Source of the DNA: a virus | Length of the DNA stretch: 28,381 nucleotides | Reading direction: 5' to 3' (one strand) | IMG/VR virus record: IMGVR_UViG_3300007538_000125 | Coordinates: 1-28,381 of that record | Part shown: piece by piece, positions 16,159-23,858 of the stretch | Numbering within the stretch: the first letter of the stretch is position 1 | Layout: every line of letters begins with the position of its first letter | Notes under the pieces: model-generated | Database searches by the model: none | Seen by the model: only the letters and a program-made list of their open reading frames with translations | Told to the model about the DNA's origin: nothing | Translations under genes and position numbers: made by a program

Positions 16159-18432
16159 TTAATTAACATTCATAACAACTTCTAGAATCATCGCTTCGAT
16201 TTCGTTCCAATCACCACCAACTTCTGAAACCAACTTATTCGTTGCACCAGATTCATAGTCTGTATCCCACTTTGCCTGTCTCTTCGGTGGATTACCATAA
16301 CTCCAAACAATTCTTTCTCTCACAACACCCTTTGTTCTATCGAATGTTATGACTGCAATGTTCCATGCTCCTGCAGGTCTAGATCCCACTGAGTCATTAG
16401 ACCACTTATATGTTTCAGTTTTCTTCGTATTGTAAACACGCACTTTTGCATCAAACATTTTTTGATCAAAAGCAAAAAACATCGACTTCGTTTGCTTATG
16501 ACGGAATTGTATTTGTTGCTTTGGTTTCCCTGCCAACCATTCGTCAGCATTATAAGTGATAACATTACCCTTGCTATTCGTGACTGTCTGAGTTCCTGTT
16601 AATTCTGAAACTTCTTCGATTTCCTTGACATCTTCCTTAGGAGTTTCAACAGGTTTAGATTCAGCAATTACTGCACCTTCTGGTTTTGGTTCTTCTTTCT
16701 TGACTTCTTGTATTTCTACAATATCACTAGATTTCTTTTCTTTGAGTGATGCTTCAGCTTCAGCAAATGTTTCTTTGATCCATTTAATCAAACCTTCTTC
16801 ATTAGCATAAGTTGTTGCTTCACCCTTGTTGAAGTATCTTTCTTGCTTGGTGTAGGTCTTTGTAATATAATCCCAAATTCTTACTTTACGATCTTGCAGT
16901 GTTAGATTTTTAGGATCTTTATTGTTTTTCTTTTTATATGCTTCAACATAAATTTTGTATCTCTTTTCTGCTTCTTCACCATCAATCTTAGGTTCTTTCT
17001 TTTTATACCAAAATGGATTTTGTGAAGTGTCGAAACTTCCTTCGCCGCCCTTTTCCCAGATTAGATCCTTATATGCCCACCACCAAGCATCAAAGTGATA
17101 TGATCCACTAAGGTCCAATCCTTTAAGGATTGTTTCAATAGACTTTCTAACCATGCCTTGTGTATAAAGGAATGCAGCACCAGCACCACCAGTTTGATTG
17201 TTCTTGGTGTTGTCTGTTGTTGGTGCTGGAACTGGTGGCGCAGGTGGTGCTTTTGGAACTTCTGGTTCCTTCGGCAAGTTGTCTGCAACCTTCACAATCG
17301 ATGTAACACCAGTTTGTGGATCTGTTTGAAGAATGTCTTTCGTCTCAATATTCTCTACCGTATTACACAGAGTGTCTGGAGAGATCTTCGGCAGACCATC
17401 AGAACCAAAGAAGTTTGGAATGGCAGGTGCTTCACCTGTACGACAAGTCCAAACTCCGCTATTGTTTTCGCAATCTTCTTTAGTATAATAACCTGGAATA
17501 GAACACTCACAAATCTCTGCAATCTCTCCTGCCTTCGGAAAAGAAGGAATTGCACCATCCGCTGATGGGAATTTTAATCCACTCGATCCAAGATTACTAA
17601 ATGCATCTTGAGCACCACCAACCAAGTTTGCAAATGTGTCAGAACCTTCAGAACCCGTGCTTACATATTCACCAAGATTATCATCCCATTCAAGACCAGT
17701 GTTCAATGCACTAGGTTGAGTTGCTGCCTTGCCGCTAAAGAAATCGGTGATAGAGGATACGCCACCAGAAATCTTTGAACCCCAATCACTAAATGCACCT
17801 GGACCACCACCAAGATTTCCAAGAGAACTGAGACCAGGAAGTCCAGATCCTAAGTCACCAGTCAGCGTAGTTTCTTCACAAACCCAAGAACCACCGCCAT
17901 CAATACACTCTGATTCTGTTGCCGCAGTGAAGTTTGTTCCACCAACACAACGACAAGATAACACAGCGTCTCCTGCCTTTGGTAATGAAGGCATGCTGAA
18001 GTTTTTAAAGAAGTCGCCAAGTGCTGGAGATGCAGCAGCAACTTTATCGTTTAGATCTGGAACAACGTCTCCGAATTTGTCTTTAATGCTTTGGACACCA
18101 GCAGCAAAATCGACTGGATCAGATTTGTCGTTGAGACTTAGCAGTTCTTGCTGGAGATTAAAGTTCTCAACAGTTTTACATACCCAAGTTCCACCACCCT
18201 CTTCACACTCTGATTGTGTTCCAGCAAGATAATTGGTTCCGCCTTGACATGTACAAACTTCTGCTGGTCCAGTGGCAGCAGTATTGAAGTTGGAAATCCC
18301 TTCATTCATTTTAGATTGAATAGACTCCATGCTGGTGAGACTGCTAAGATCACCAGTCATTAAACTTTTCAGGCTGCTTTTGCCCTCAGTTACCTGCTTA
18401 ATATCTGCATCTTTAATTGTACAGATTGCCAT
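16159..18432 (-). CDS. Cys-repeat structural protein of the hub region, function unknown
   Basis: 757 residues. Three Cys modules stand out: C60-x-C62...C76...C85, C160-x-C162...C176...C185 and C308-x-C310...C321...C330. The first two share the core GGTN(Y/F)xAxTxSEC then GGGxWVC, and modules two and three are preceded by PKAG(D/E). A Pro-rich linker (about 388-405, PKAPPAPPVPAP) leads to an aromatic, charged domain (about 420-565, SYHFDAWWWAYKDLIW). A Lys/Glu/Pro-rich spacer (about 570-610) and a C-terminal domain follow. T4 gp8 and gp10 each contain a similar short EC...GGxW segment, as I recall them. It lies between the PAAR tip gene and gp25, with GGAGG ahead of its ATG. It is probably a virion protein; no enzyme motif was recognised. 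Confidence 0.85.
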   Translation of the reverse strand: MAICTIKDADIKQVTEGKSSLKSLMTGDLSSLTSMESIQSKMNEGISNFNTAATGPAEVCTCQGGTNYLAGTQSECEEGGGTWVCKTVENFNLQQELLSLNDKSDPVDFAAGVQSIKDKFGDVVPDLNDKVAAASPALGDFFKNFSMPSLPKAGDAVLSCRCVGGTNFTAATESECIDGGGSWVCEETTLTGDLGSGLPGLSSLGNLGGGPGAFSDWGSKISGGVSSITDFFSGKAATQPSALNTGLEWDDNLGEYVSTGSEGSDTFANLVGGAQDAFSNLGSSGLKFPSADGAIPSFPKAGEIAEICECSIPGYYTKEDCENNSGVWTCRTGEAPAIPNFFGSDGLPKISPDTLCNTVENIETKDILQTDPQTGVTSIVKVADNLPKEPEVPKAPPAPPVPAPTTDNTKNNQTGGAGAAFLYTQGMVRKSIETILKGLDLSGSYHFDAWWWAYKDLIWEKGGEGSFDTSQNPFWYKKKEPKIDGEEAEKRYKIYVEAYKKKNNKDPKNLTLQDRKVRIWDYITKTYTKQERYFNKGEATTYANEEGLIKWIKETFAEAEASLKEKKSSDIVEIQEVKKEEPKPEGAVIAESKPVETPKEDVKEIEEVSELTGTQTVTNSKGNVITYNADEWLAGKPKQQIQFRHKQTKSMFFAFDQKMFDAKVRVYNTKKTETYKWSNDSVGSRPAGAWNIAVITFDRTKGVVRERIVWSYGNPPKRQAKWDTDYESGATNKLVSEVGGDWNEIEAMILEVVMNVN

Positions 18433-18434
18433 TC

Positions 18435-18698
18435 TTATCCTCCAGCAAACACATTAGAACTGCCTGAAGCAGTGTGCCCACATGTGGCAGCATCACCTGC
18501 TCTACATACACCAATACCATTTACAAATACCGTGCTTGATCCTTCTGCCATCGTTGGTGATGCATGCGGAGGCAATCCATGCCCTGCAACAGCATCCCCA
18601 ATACGAACTGCACCAGAACCATTGACGAATACATCGCTAGATCCGCCAACGAGCGTACCACCTGCAGAGTCAACATCTTTACGAGAAATTCCTGGCAT
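18435..18698 (-). CDS. 5.4: PAAR-type spike tip protein (gp5.4-like)
   Basis: 87 residues, similar in length to T4 gp5.4. It is built of PAAR-style repeats (GSSDVFVNGSGAVRIGDAV, GSSTVFVNGIGVCRAGDAA, SGSSNVF). H40, H45, C73 and H75 supply the three-His/one-Cys metal site known from PAAR proteins. Such proteins form the sharp, metal-bound point at the end of the gp5 trimer and pierce the host outer membrane. The gene starts one base after the gp5-like stop, fitting a tip made together with its spike. C65 is an extra cysteine. Start at ATG 18698. Confidence 0.93.
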   Translation of the reverse strand: MPGISRKDVDSAGGTLVGGSSDVFVNGSGAVRIGDAVAGHGLPPHASPTMAEGSSTVFVNGIGVCRAGDAATCGHTASGSSNVFAGG

Positions 18699-18699
18699 A

Positions 18700-20013
18700 T
18701 TAATTCAGATTGATTGTTGCGCCTGTTACTGTAACAGTGCCAGTTGTTGATTCAGTATGATTTCCACCAGTCGTTTCAGTTACATTACCAGTTACAGTTT
18801 CAGTAATGTTTCCTTGAACAATAATGTTCTGATTCGCTGGTGTTTGTATCTTCATATTGCCCTTGGATGTCACATAGTGTGCACCAAGATTGGTCAACTT
18901 ATAATCACCAGTTGCGAAGAACTGCGTATTGCCGAATGTGGTCAATGCATAGTCTTCATTTACAGTGATTGTATAATCGTTCTTAACATTAAGAATCTTT
19001 TCGCCACTTACAACATTCTCTACACAATTTCCGTTCACCAATGTCAGATAGTCATTGTCTTTTACATTGCATGCTCTTGATTTACCAACTTCGGTTTCTT
19101 GATTATGTGCAACTTTCGTTTGATGGGACTTTTGGAAGTCCATAGACATTTCACCTTCTACCTGAAGATGATAGTTGCCCTTAATTAATTCACGCTTGTT
19201 GCCATCAATCGTAACATTGTAGTCGCCTTTGATATACACATTATTGTTCTTCAAAAGCAGTTCGTAATTGTCACCAATAACCTTTACAGTCTTTGTTCCA
19301 TCAGCAATAATTTCTTCATATGTTCCTGCTGGATGATAGCGATGGTATCTTTCCATGCCATCTGTGTCATCAAACTCTTGTAAATGACCACCTTCCGTTT
19401 CATAGACATGATTGTGCGGATAGGATGAAATGTAATTGTCTGCTGCAGGCAATTCAGACCATGTATAAAGAGTATAATACGATGATGCTCTGTCAGGCGC
19501 AACAGAAGTAATTTTTGGCGGACGTGCGCAAGCATACTTAATTTCGTTGCCGCTATCATTAACACGTCTTGAGTTCTTATCAATTCTTGCAGGATGAATG
19601 TCGCATAAACCTTCACGCCCTGCTGGGTTCATATCACTTTCATTGATCCATTTTGGATAATCTCCGTATGGATCGTTGAATCCTGTACTCGTGTCTGCAA
19701 AATCAGTCGGAACGCCAGTGAGCGATCCAATAATGACTGGTTCTTGAGCACGCTCTCCATCCATGAAGAAACCAATGACCCAAGCACCCTCAACCAAACC
19801 AGTCGGTGAGTGTCCAATTCCAGAAACAGAGGCAGATTGAATACCATTGACAGTTAGTGCCCATGGCAATGATTCAGTTGGAATCTGAGACTTGTCAGCA
19901 GTGTGCCAACCAAATGCACGAACACGAACCCTGCCCATTTGGACAGGGTCGTTACGATCTTCAACGACTCCAACGAACCACGTGAAGTCACCTCTGCCGA
20001 TAAAATTGCGCAT
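18700..20013 (-). CDS. 5: Baseplate central spike gp5-like, without a lysozyme domain
   Basis: 437 residues. Residues ~1-125 are the OB-fold shared by T4 gp5 and VgrG, with DPVQMGRVRVR at 22-32, GAWVIGFFMDG at 76-86 and PVIIGSL at 92-98. A connector region follows (about 125-225). From about 235 to the end it is a needle of short valine/asparagine repeats (YNVTIDGNKREL, NITETVTGNVTETTGGNHTE), the trimeric beta-helix. T4 gp5 (575 residues) carries a T4-lysozyme-like domain between OB-fold and needle. The shorter connector here shows no lysozyme motif that I can recognise. The PAAR tip gene follows immediately. Confidence 0.92.
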   Translation of the reverse strand: MRNFIGRGDFTWFVGVVEDRNDPVQMGRVRVRAFGWHTADKSQIPTESLPWALTVNGIQSASVSGIGHSPTGLVEGAWVIGFFMDGERAQEPVIIGSLTGVPTDFADTSTGFNDPYGDYPKWINESDMNPAGREGLCDIHPARIDKNSRRVNDSGNEIKYACARPPKITSVAPDRASSYYTLYTWSELPAADNYISSYPHNHVYETEGGHLQEFDDTDGMERYHRYHPAGTYEEIIADGTKTVKVIGDNYELLLKNNNVYIKGDYNVTIDGNKRELIKGNYHLQVEGEMSMDFQKSHQTKVAHNQETEVGKSRACNVKDNDYLTLVNGNCVENVVSGEKILNVKNDYTITVNEDYALTTFGNTQFFATGDYKLTNLGAHYVTSKGNMKIQTPANQNIIVQGNITETVTGNVTETTGGNHTESTTGTVTVTGATINLN

Positions 20014-20016
20014 TAT

Positions 20017-20220
20017 TTACTTTTTACGACCAAATTTGCTTCTTATTGTTGTTTTCGTGGTGGAAACTTCTTCGACCACTTCTGCGGCATCGTCGGTTTC
20101 TTCATCTGGAATATACACATCTGGTTCTACAACCTCTTGTAAAAATTGTGCCTTTGCTGCTGCCTTCTTTCCGAGTTCAGCAAGCATTTTCTTTTCTCTA
20201 TCAGATCCTGGCAATGGCAT
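20017..20220 (-). CDS. Small charged protein between the hub and spike genes
   Basis: 67 residues from ATG 20220, chosen because AGGAGA lies at ideal spacing before it; a longer frame to 20259 would overlap the hub gene and lacks such a site. Residues ~7-30 are a basic helix (REKKMLAELGKKAAAKAQFL), residues ~33-52 are acidic (PDVYIPDEETDDAAEVVEE), and the C-terminus is basic (RSKFGRKK). It is unrecognised. Its place between the gp27-like hub and the gp5-like spike suggests a hub-assembly factor or a small hub component; that is inference. Confidence 0.8.
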   Translation of the reverse strand: MPLPGSDREKKMLAELGKKAAAKAQFLQEVVEPDVYIPDEETDDAAEVVEEVSTTKTTIRSKFGRKK

Positions 20221-20231
20221 TTTAGTTCTCC

Positions 20232-21632
20232 TTAGATTATACCTGTGTCTTTTGCACATTCTAATATTGTGATGAAGTTGGAACCTGTTGTTCCACCACT
20301 CATTTTATGACGAATCTTAGTAATTATATATTTCCCACTCAAATATGTATCAATCTGACTGCCTTCCTTATCTCGCTCAGTGTTTGTTGTGAGAGGGAAA
20401 GTAAGATTGATGGTGTTTCCTACATTCAATTCTGCATCACCTGGAACAGCAACTTCCAAAATTGTATTGAAGATGATTGCACTGTATGCTTCTTTTTTCT
20501 GTAGAAAGTGATTAATTCTTTTTGGTAGGTGATTTTCAGCAGAGAATACCATGCACTGGCAGTCATGTCCGCTTCTATCTGTAATCATCGTAACAACTGG
20601 TTCGCCAACCGCACCACCTTGCATCTTTGCTTCTTGCAAAGTCTTAAAACTATTTGCACTCTTGTCATAGTCGTAGTATGATTCATACATTGTTTTCTTA
20701 TGAACATCGAGATTCATCAAAACAGAACTGTACATTCCGCTTGCAAGATTCTCAAGAGTGTTGATTTGCTTCAACACATTATAAGAAATGATCTTAAAAG
20801 GATCATCAGTTTTTAATGCTTCTTCGCCATCCTTTGGCAAAACTCTTGGCGTGTTGGATATTTTGTAAATGTATGACTTTACTGGATCTGAGGTTACAAG
20901 GTTGGACAGATTTCTAAAATTAAATCCTTTCGCATCTTCATAGAAAAGATAGAATGGAATGTGATCGTCAGAATCTGCTTCCTTTCCCAAAAAATCTATC
21001 GTGTCATCAACAGACAAGTTTGGAATAATTAATTTCTGCGCACCAATTGTTTCATCATATACATTGGTTTTCTGAATCGTGTATTTTATAGTGTCTTTGA
21101 CTGATGCGTGTAATTGTTTCGCATTTTTGTTGTAGATGAATTCATCAACAATGTTATTCACCATCTTAGAAATTGTTGATCCAGAACTTCCACCATATGC
21201 TCTGGAAATCTTTACTGGCGCAGAAATGAATGCTTCAACACTAACCCCAGACAAGTTATAGATCTCTTGGTTCTCATTTGATCTTTGACGACTAGACAAT
21301 TCATACAAACGAAACATATGATTGTTGAATGTCATTGCAGTATCAGATTCGCCTTCAACACCTCTGTTTCTATAAGAGATAACAAGAATTTCATTACCAT
21401 TGAATCCACCAGAATACTTGTTTTCTTTATCCGCTGGAATGTAATTCATCAAAGAGATAGAATCGACAAGAACAATGTCACACTGAAGATAATGTTCAAA
21501 CAAATTTTGATAGATGTTTATCTCAGCGATCATGGTTGAGACATCAATAACCTGCCCAGCTGTTGTGAGCAAGATCGCATTTTTGAATTCAATATCGCCA
21601 GGCTGGCGATAACCTTTAGAGAATTCCGCCAT
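20232..21632 (-). CDS. 27: Baseplate hub protein, gp27-like
   Basis: 466 residues; T4 gp27 is 391. The N-terminal part (VSTMIAEINIYQNLFEHYLQ, then CDIVLVDSISLMNYIP, GNEILVISYRNRG) shows the pattern of hub proteins: secondary-structure blocks that begin with a dipping interaction region and a polar Gly-x-Glu-x-(I/L) loop. A later part contains FLGKEADSDDHIPFYLFYED and LNVGNTINLTFPL, as expected for the tube-like hub domains. gp27 trimers join the gp5 spike to the tail tube. Position after gp53 and before the spike agrees. It overlaps gp53 by one base (TAATG). The call rests on pattern and synteny, not a strong diagnostic motif. Confidence 0.75.
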   Translation of the reverse strand: MAEFSKGYRQPGDIEFKNAILLTTAGQVIDVSTMIAEINIYQNLFEHYLQCDIVLVDSISLMNYIPADKENKYSGGFNGNEILVISYRNRGVEGESDTAMTFNNHMFRLYELSSRQRSNENQEIYNLSGVSVEAFISAPVKISRAYGGSSGSTISKMVNNIVDEFIYNKNAKQLHASVKDTIKYTIQKTNVYDETIGAQKLIIPNLSVDDTIDFLGKEADSDDHIPFYLFYEDAKGFNFRNLSNLVTSDPVKSYIYKISNTPRVLPKDGEEALKTDDPFKIISYNVLKQINTLENLASGMYSSVLMNLDVHKKTMYESYYDYDKSANSFKTLQEAKMQGGAVGEPVVTMITDRSGHDCQCMVFSAENHLPKRINHFLQKKEAYSAIIFNTILEVAVPGDAELNVGNTINLTFPLTTNTERDKEGSQIDTYLSGKYIITKIRHKMSGGTTGSNFITILECAKDTGII

Positions 21633-22207
21633 TACAATCCATTCCTAAGAATATCTTCTACCTCATCTCTAATTTGCGGGAGATATTTTTTGTCAAGCAA
21701 TTTAATCTTTCTTCTCTTTTCGTTCTGTTCTTCTTCCCAATCATATTTGTAGATTGTTCTACGAGCAGTTGGAGAAGTTGATGCGTATGCTGTTGCATCA
21801 ATTACCAAATAACGCTCTGGAAGAATTGTTCCATCATAAAGTGTTTGCTGTTCAGCAACAATTTTGCGGTATTCATGTACAGTTGATTGTGCAGTTTGAA
21901 TGCTACCATACTTGCCTTTGAGATAATCTTCAAAATCTCTACCAAATAATGGCCATTCGAAGACAGGATCTACAATATCGTTGTAGTGCAAAACCAACCA
22001 AGCATAGGCAGAACTTCCATAATACTTGTTTGCGATGGTATCTGGACGATCACCTGCCTGAATGTCATATGAATAATACACATTCAGATTATCCTTTACA
22101 GATGAGCGAACCTTAAACCGACGCATGATATTCGTCAGTTGCACCTTTTGCCCAACATTGGTTAGATCATGTTGAGTCTTTGGGAAATATGAGAAGTAAT
22201 TAGACAT
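21632..22207 (-). CDS. 53: Baseplate wedge protein gp53
   Basis: 191 residues from ATG 22207, which overlaps the gp48 stop (TAATG). A TTG three codons upstream is not needed. T4 gp53 is 196. It is recognised by SNYFSYFPKTQHDLTNVGQK near the N-terminus and by a LysM-like segment (about residues 45-95) with IQAGDRPDTIANKYYGSS then WLVLHYNDIVDP. The C-terminus is charged (KYDWEEEQNEKRRKIKLL). gp53 clamps neighbouring wedges and is needed to close the six-wedge ring around the hub. Confidence 0.95.
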   Translation of the reverse strand: MSNYFSYFPKTQHDLTNVGQKVQLTNIMRRFKVRSSVKDNLNVYYSYDIQAGDRPDTIANKYYGSSAYAWLVLHYNDIVDPVFEWPLFGRDFEDYLKGKYGSIQTAQSTVHEYRKIVAEQQTLYDGTILPERYLVIDATAYASTSPTARRTIYKYDWEEEQNEKRRKIKLLDKKYLPQIRDEVEDILRNGL

Positions 22208-23364
22208 TATCCGCAACTATCCTCTGATGGTTCTGCTTCTGCTGTTGTATCGTCGACGGTAAGACCTTCTGGGAAATTTTCTCTCGTCAAAATCTTCGTT
22301 TCAACGAATGTCATAGCGATTTCAACAATAACTGGTGCTTGATTGCCTTCACCTGGACGCTCAAAGAATGCAGGAGTGTTTTCACCAGCATAGTTCACCT
22401 GAAGATCTTTAAGAACACAATCATTGATCTTAAACAAATATGGTGCAATGGTAGGAGAAAATCTAAGTTTGAATTCAGCAGGATAATCAAACGCCAATTG
22501 ACTTCCTTTTAGATAACCAGGATGCATGTGATATTTTAATGCATTGATCAACTGTTTGATTACATCTGATTCTTGTTTGTTACGAGCAATCAAACGATAA
22601 TTGAATGAGAAACTGCGCATGTTGACGCCACGGAAAAGAGTGGCGAGGTGTGGATTGATTGCGACACCAGCAGCAAGACCAGCACCTGCTAATACATTTT
22701 CCGCACCACCAGCAACAGCACCGAGCAGTGCGCCTGCGCCGCCACCCATCTTAGCACCAATTGCTGTGGCAAGACCAACGCCAGCAGTAGCAGCAAGAAG
22801 TCCACCAAGATCGTTTGCGTCTTTTTTGGCATTAGGCGATGCGGTTGCTCCTTTATCTAAACCAACAGCATTTGCAGCAGTTTGAACAAATCCACCACCT
22901 ATATCAAGCAATCCTTCAACCGCACCCATAACATCTTGCCCACCAAGACGACCAGCTGCAGCAGCACCTGCCATTTTTAGTTCTTGTGTTTCCCAATTTG
23001 CACCATAAGAAACCTGCAAATTTGATGGAACGGGAAGAACGATTGTACGCAAAGTTTTGCCATATTCGTTTTTGCCAGCAGAGAGTCGTTTTCTTTCAAC
23101 GATCTCATAGAGCATATAATGATCATTGTCAAGATCAAGTGGGAATACAATCGGAGAAGCAACTGAAGACTTGTACAGTTCTCGCAACTCACCCTTCACT
23201 GAAGTTGAGTTCATTTTCTTCTTCAACAATTGATTGAAGTTTGCGGAAATGGATGGACCATTAGCACCAAAAGAGATACCAATGTTCCCAGCACCACTAA
23301 TACCAAATGGATCTTTAATCAGATTTGATGCTAGTCCGCCGCCAAAAAATTCTCCGAGTCCCAT
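22207..23364 (-). CDS. 48: Baseplate tail-tube cap protein gp48
   Basis: 385 residues; T4 gp48 is 364. The start reads MGLGEFFGGG. A conserved body follows (FPLDLDNDHYMLYEIVERKR and VLPVPSNLQVSYGANWE), and the C-terminal half has FSFNYRLIARNKQESDVI, LKYHMHPG and FEVKx-free beta strands typical of tube-like domains. Residues ~130-240 are an unusually Gly/Ala-rich, weakly hydrophobic insert (GGGAGALLGAVAGGAENVLA). gp48 sits on gp27 and, with gp54, forms the platform on which the gp19 tube polymerises. AGGGGA lies ahead of the ATG, and the late promoter at 23398-23405 begins this transcript. Confidence 0.85.
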   Translation of the reverse strand: MGLGEFFGGGLASNLIKDPFGISGAGNIGISFGANGPSISANFNQLLKKKMNSTSVKGELRELYKSSVASPIVFPLDLDNDHYMLYEIVERKRLSAGKNEYGKTLRTIVLPVPSNLQVSYGANWETQELKMAGAAAAGRLGGQDVMGAVEGLLDIGGGFVQTAANAVGLDKGATASPNAKKDANDLGGLLAATAGVGLATAIGAKMGGGAGALLGAVAGGAENVLAGAGLAAGVAINPHLATLFRGVNMRSFSFNYRLIARNKQESDVIKQLINALKYHMHPGYLKGSQLAFDYPAEFKLRFSPTIAPYLFKINDCVLKDLQVNYAGENTPAFFERPGEGNQAPVIVEIAMTFVETKILTRENFPEGLTVDDTTAEAEPSEDSCG

Positions 23365-23375
23365 GCGATCCCCTA

Positions 23376-23383
23376 TATAAAGA
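23376..23383 (+). promoter_or_regulatory. Possible late promoter for the rightward gp4-to-tape-measure genes
   Basis: TATAAAGA matches the late consensus TATAAATA at 7 of 8 positions, lies 32 bases upstream of the gp4 ATG and points right. It is the best plus-strand candidate in the 51-bp divergent gap. The mismatch and the AT-rich context keep confidence low. Confidence 0.35.
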
Positions 23384-23397
23384 TGGATTGTTTGAAC

Positions 23398-23405
23398 TAT
23401 TTATA
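23398..23405 (-). promoter_or_regulatory. T4-type late promoter for the gp48-gp53-hub-spike operon
   Basis: The minus strand reads TATAAATA, a perfect match, 33 bases upstream of the gp48 ATG with AGGGGA between. It lies in the only gap between divergent gene sets, where a promoter is required. Confidence 0.75.
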
Positions 23406-23415
23406 ACGAGTTGCT

Positions 23416-23853
23416 ATGAAGTTTTACCAAGGAAGATTTCAACCAAAGTTTCCAGAAAAATACAAGGGTGACCCGACCAATATCATCTATCGTTCGAGTT
23501 GGGAACTCAACTGCATGGCATACTTCGATAAGACTCCAGAGATCGTTTGGTGGGCAAGTGAGGAGTTTGCTATTCCTTATGTCTCTCCCATCGATGGCAA
23601 AAGACATCGATACTTTCCTGATTTTATTGTAAAAACGAGCAGCGGTGATGTTGTTGTATTTGAAGTCAAACCAGCAGCACAGTCTAAACCACCTGAAAAG
23701 AAATCACGTGTCACCAAGAAATACATCAACGAAGTCAAGACATGGGGCATCAATCAAGCAAAGTGGAATGCTGCTGCTGAGTTTTGTGCTGATCGTAATT
23801 GGAAATTTCAAGTCATAACAGAGGAACATCTCTTCGGCAAAAAGAATAAATAG
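23416..23853 (+). CDS. 4: Head completion nuclease gp4
   Basis: 145 residues; T4 gp4 is 150. The N-terminus has KYKGDPTNIIYRSSWELNC, which matches the GDPxxIxYRSxWE signature of gp4. A PD-(D/E)xK nuclease core is visible: E30 in the RSSWE helix, D69 in RYFPDF, and E83 and K85 in VVFEVKP. T4 gp4 is reported to be a nuclease needed for head morphogenesis, probably acting at the packaged DNA end before tail joining. It is the first gene of the rightward set, which otherwise contains tail genes. The ATG at 23416 follows GAG five bases upstream. Confidence 0.93.
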   Translation: MKFYQGRFQPKFPEKYKGDPTNIIYRSSWELNCMAYFDKTPEIVWWASEEFAIPYVSPIDGKRHRYFPDFIVKTSSGDVVVFEVKPAAQSKPPEKKSRVTKKYINEVKTWGINQAKWNAAAEFCADRNWKFQVITEEHLFGKKNK

Positions 23854-23858
23854 GGAAT

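Noticed and set aside
20221-20259. Longer version of the 67-residue hub-region protein starting at 20259
   Set aside because: It would overlap the gp27-like gene, and the AGGAGA site lies directly ahead of ATG 20220.
22208-22216. TTG start three codons upstream for gp53
   Set aside because: ATG 22207 forms the TAATG stop/start overlap that recurs through this operon.
23854-23858. tRNA or small RNA genes in the intergenic gaps
   Set aside because: The only gaps above 20 bp are 996-1019, 16060-16158, 23365-23415 and 27946-28005. None can fold as a tRNA, and each is accounted for by promoters, the terminator or nothing visible.
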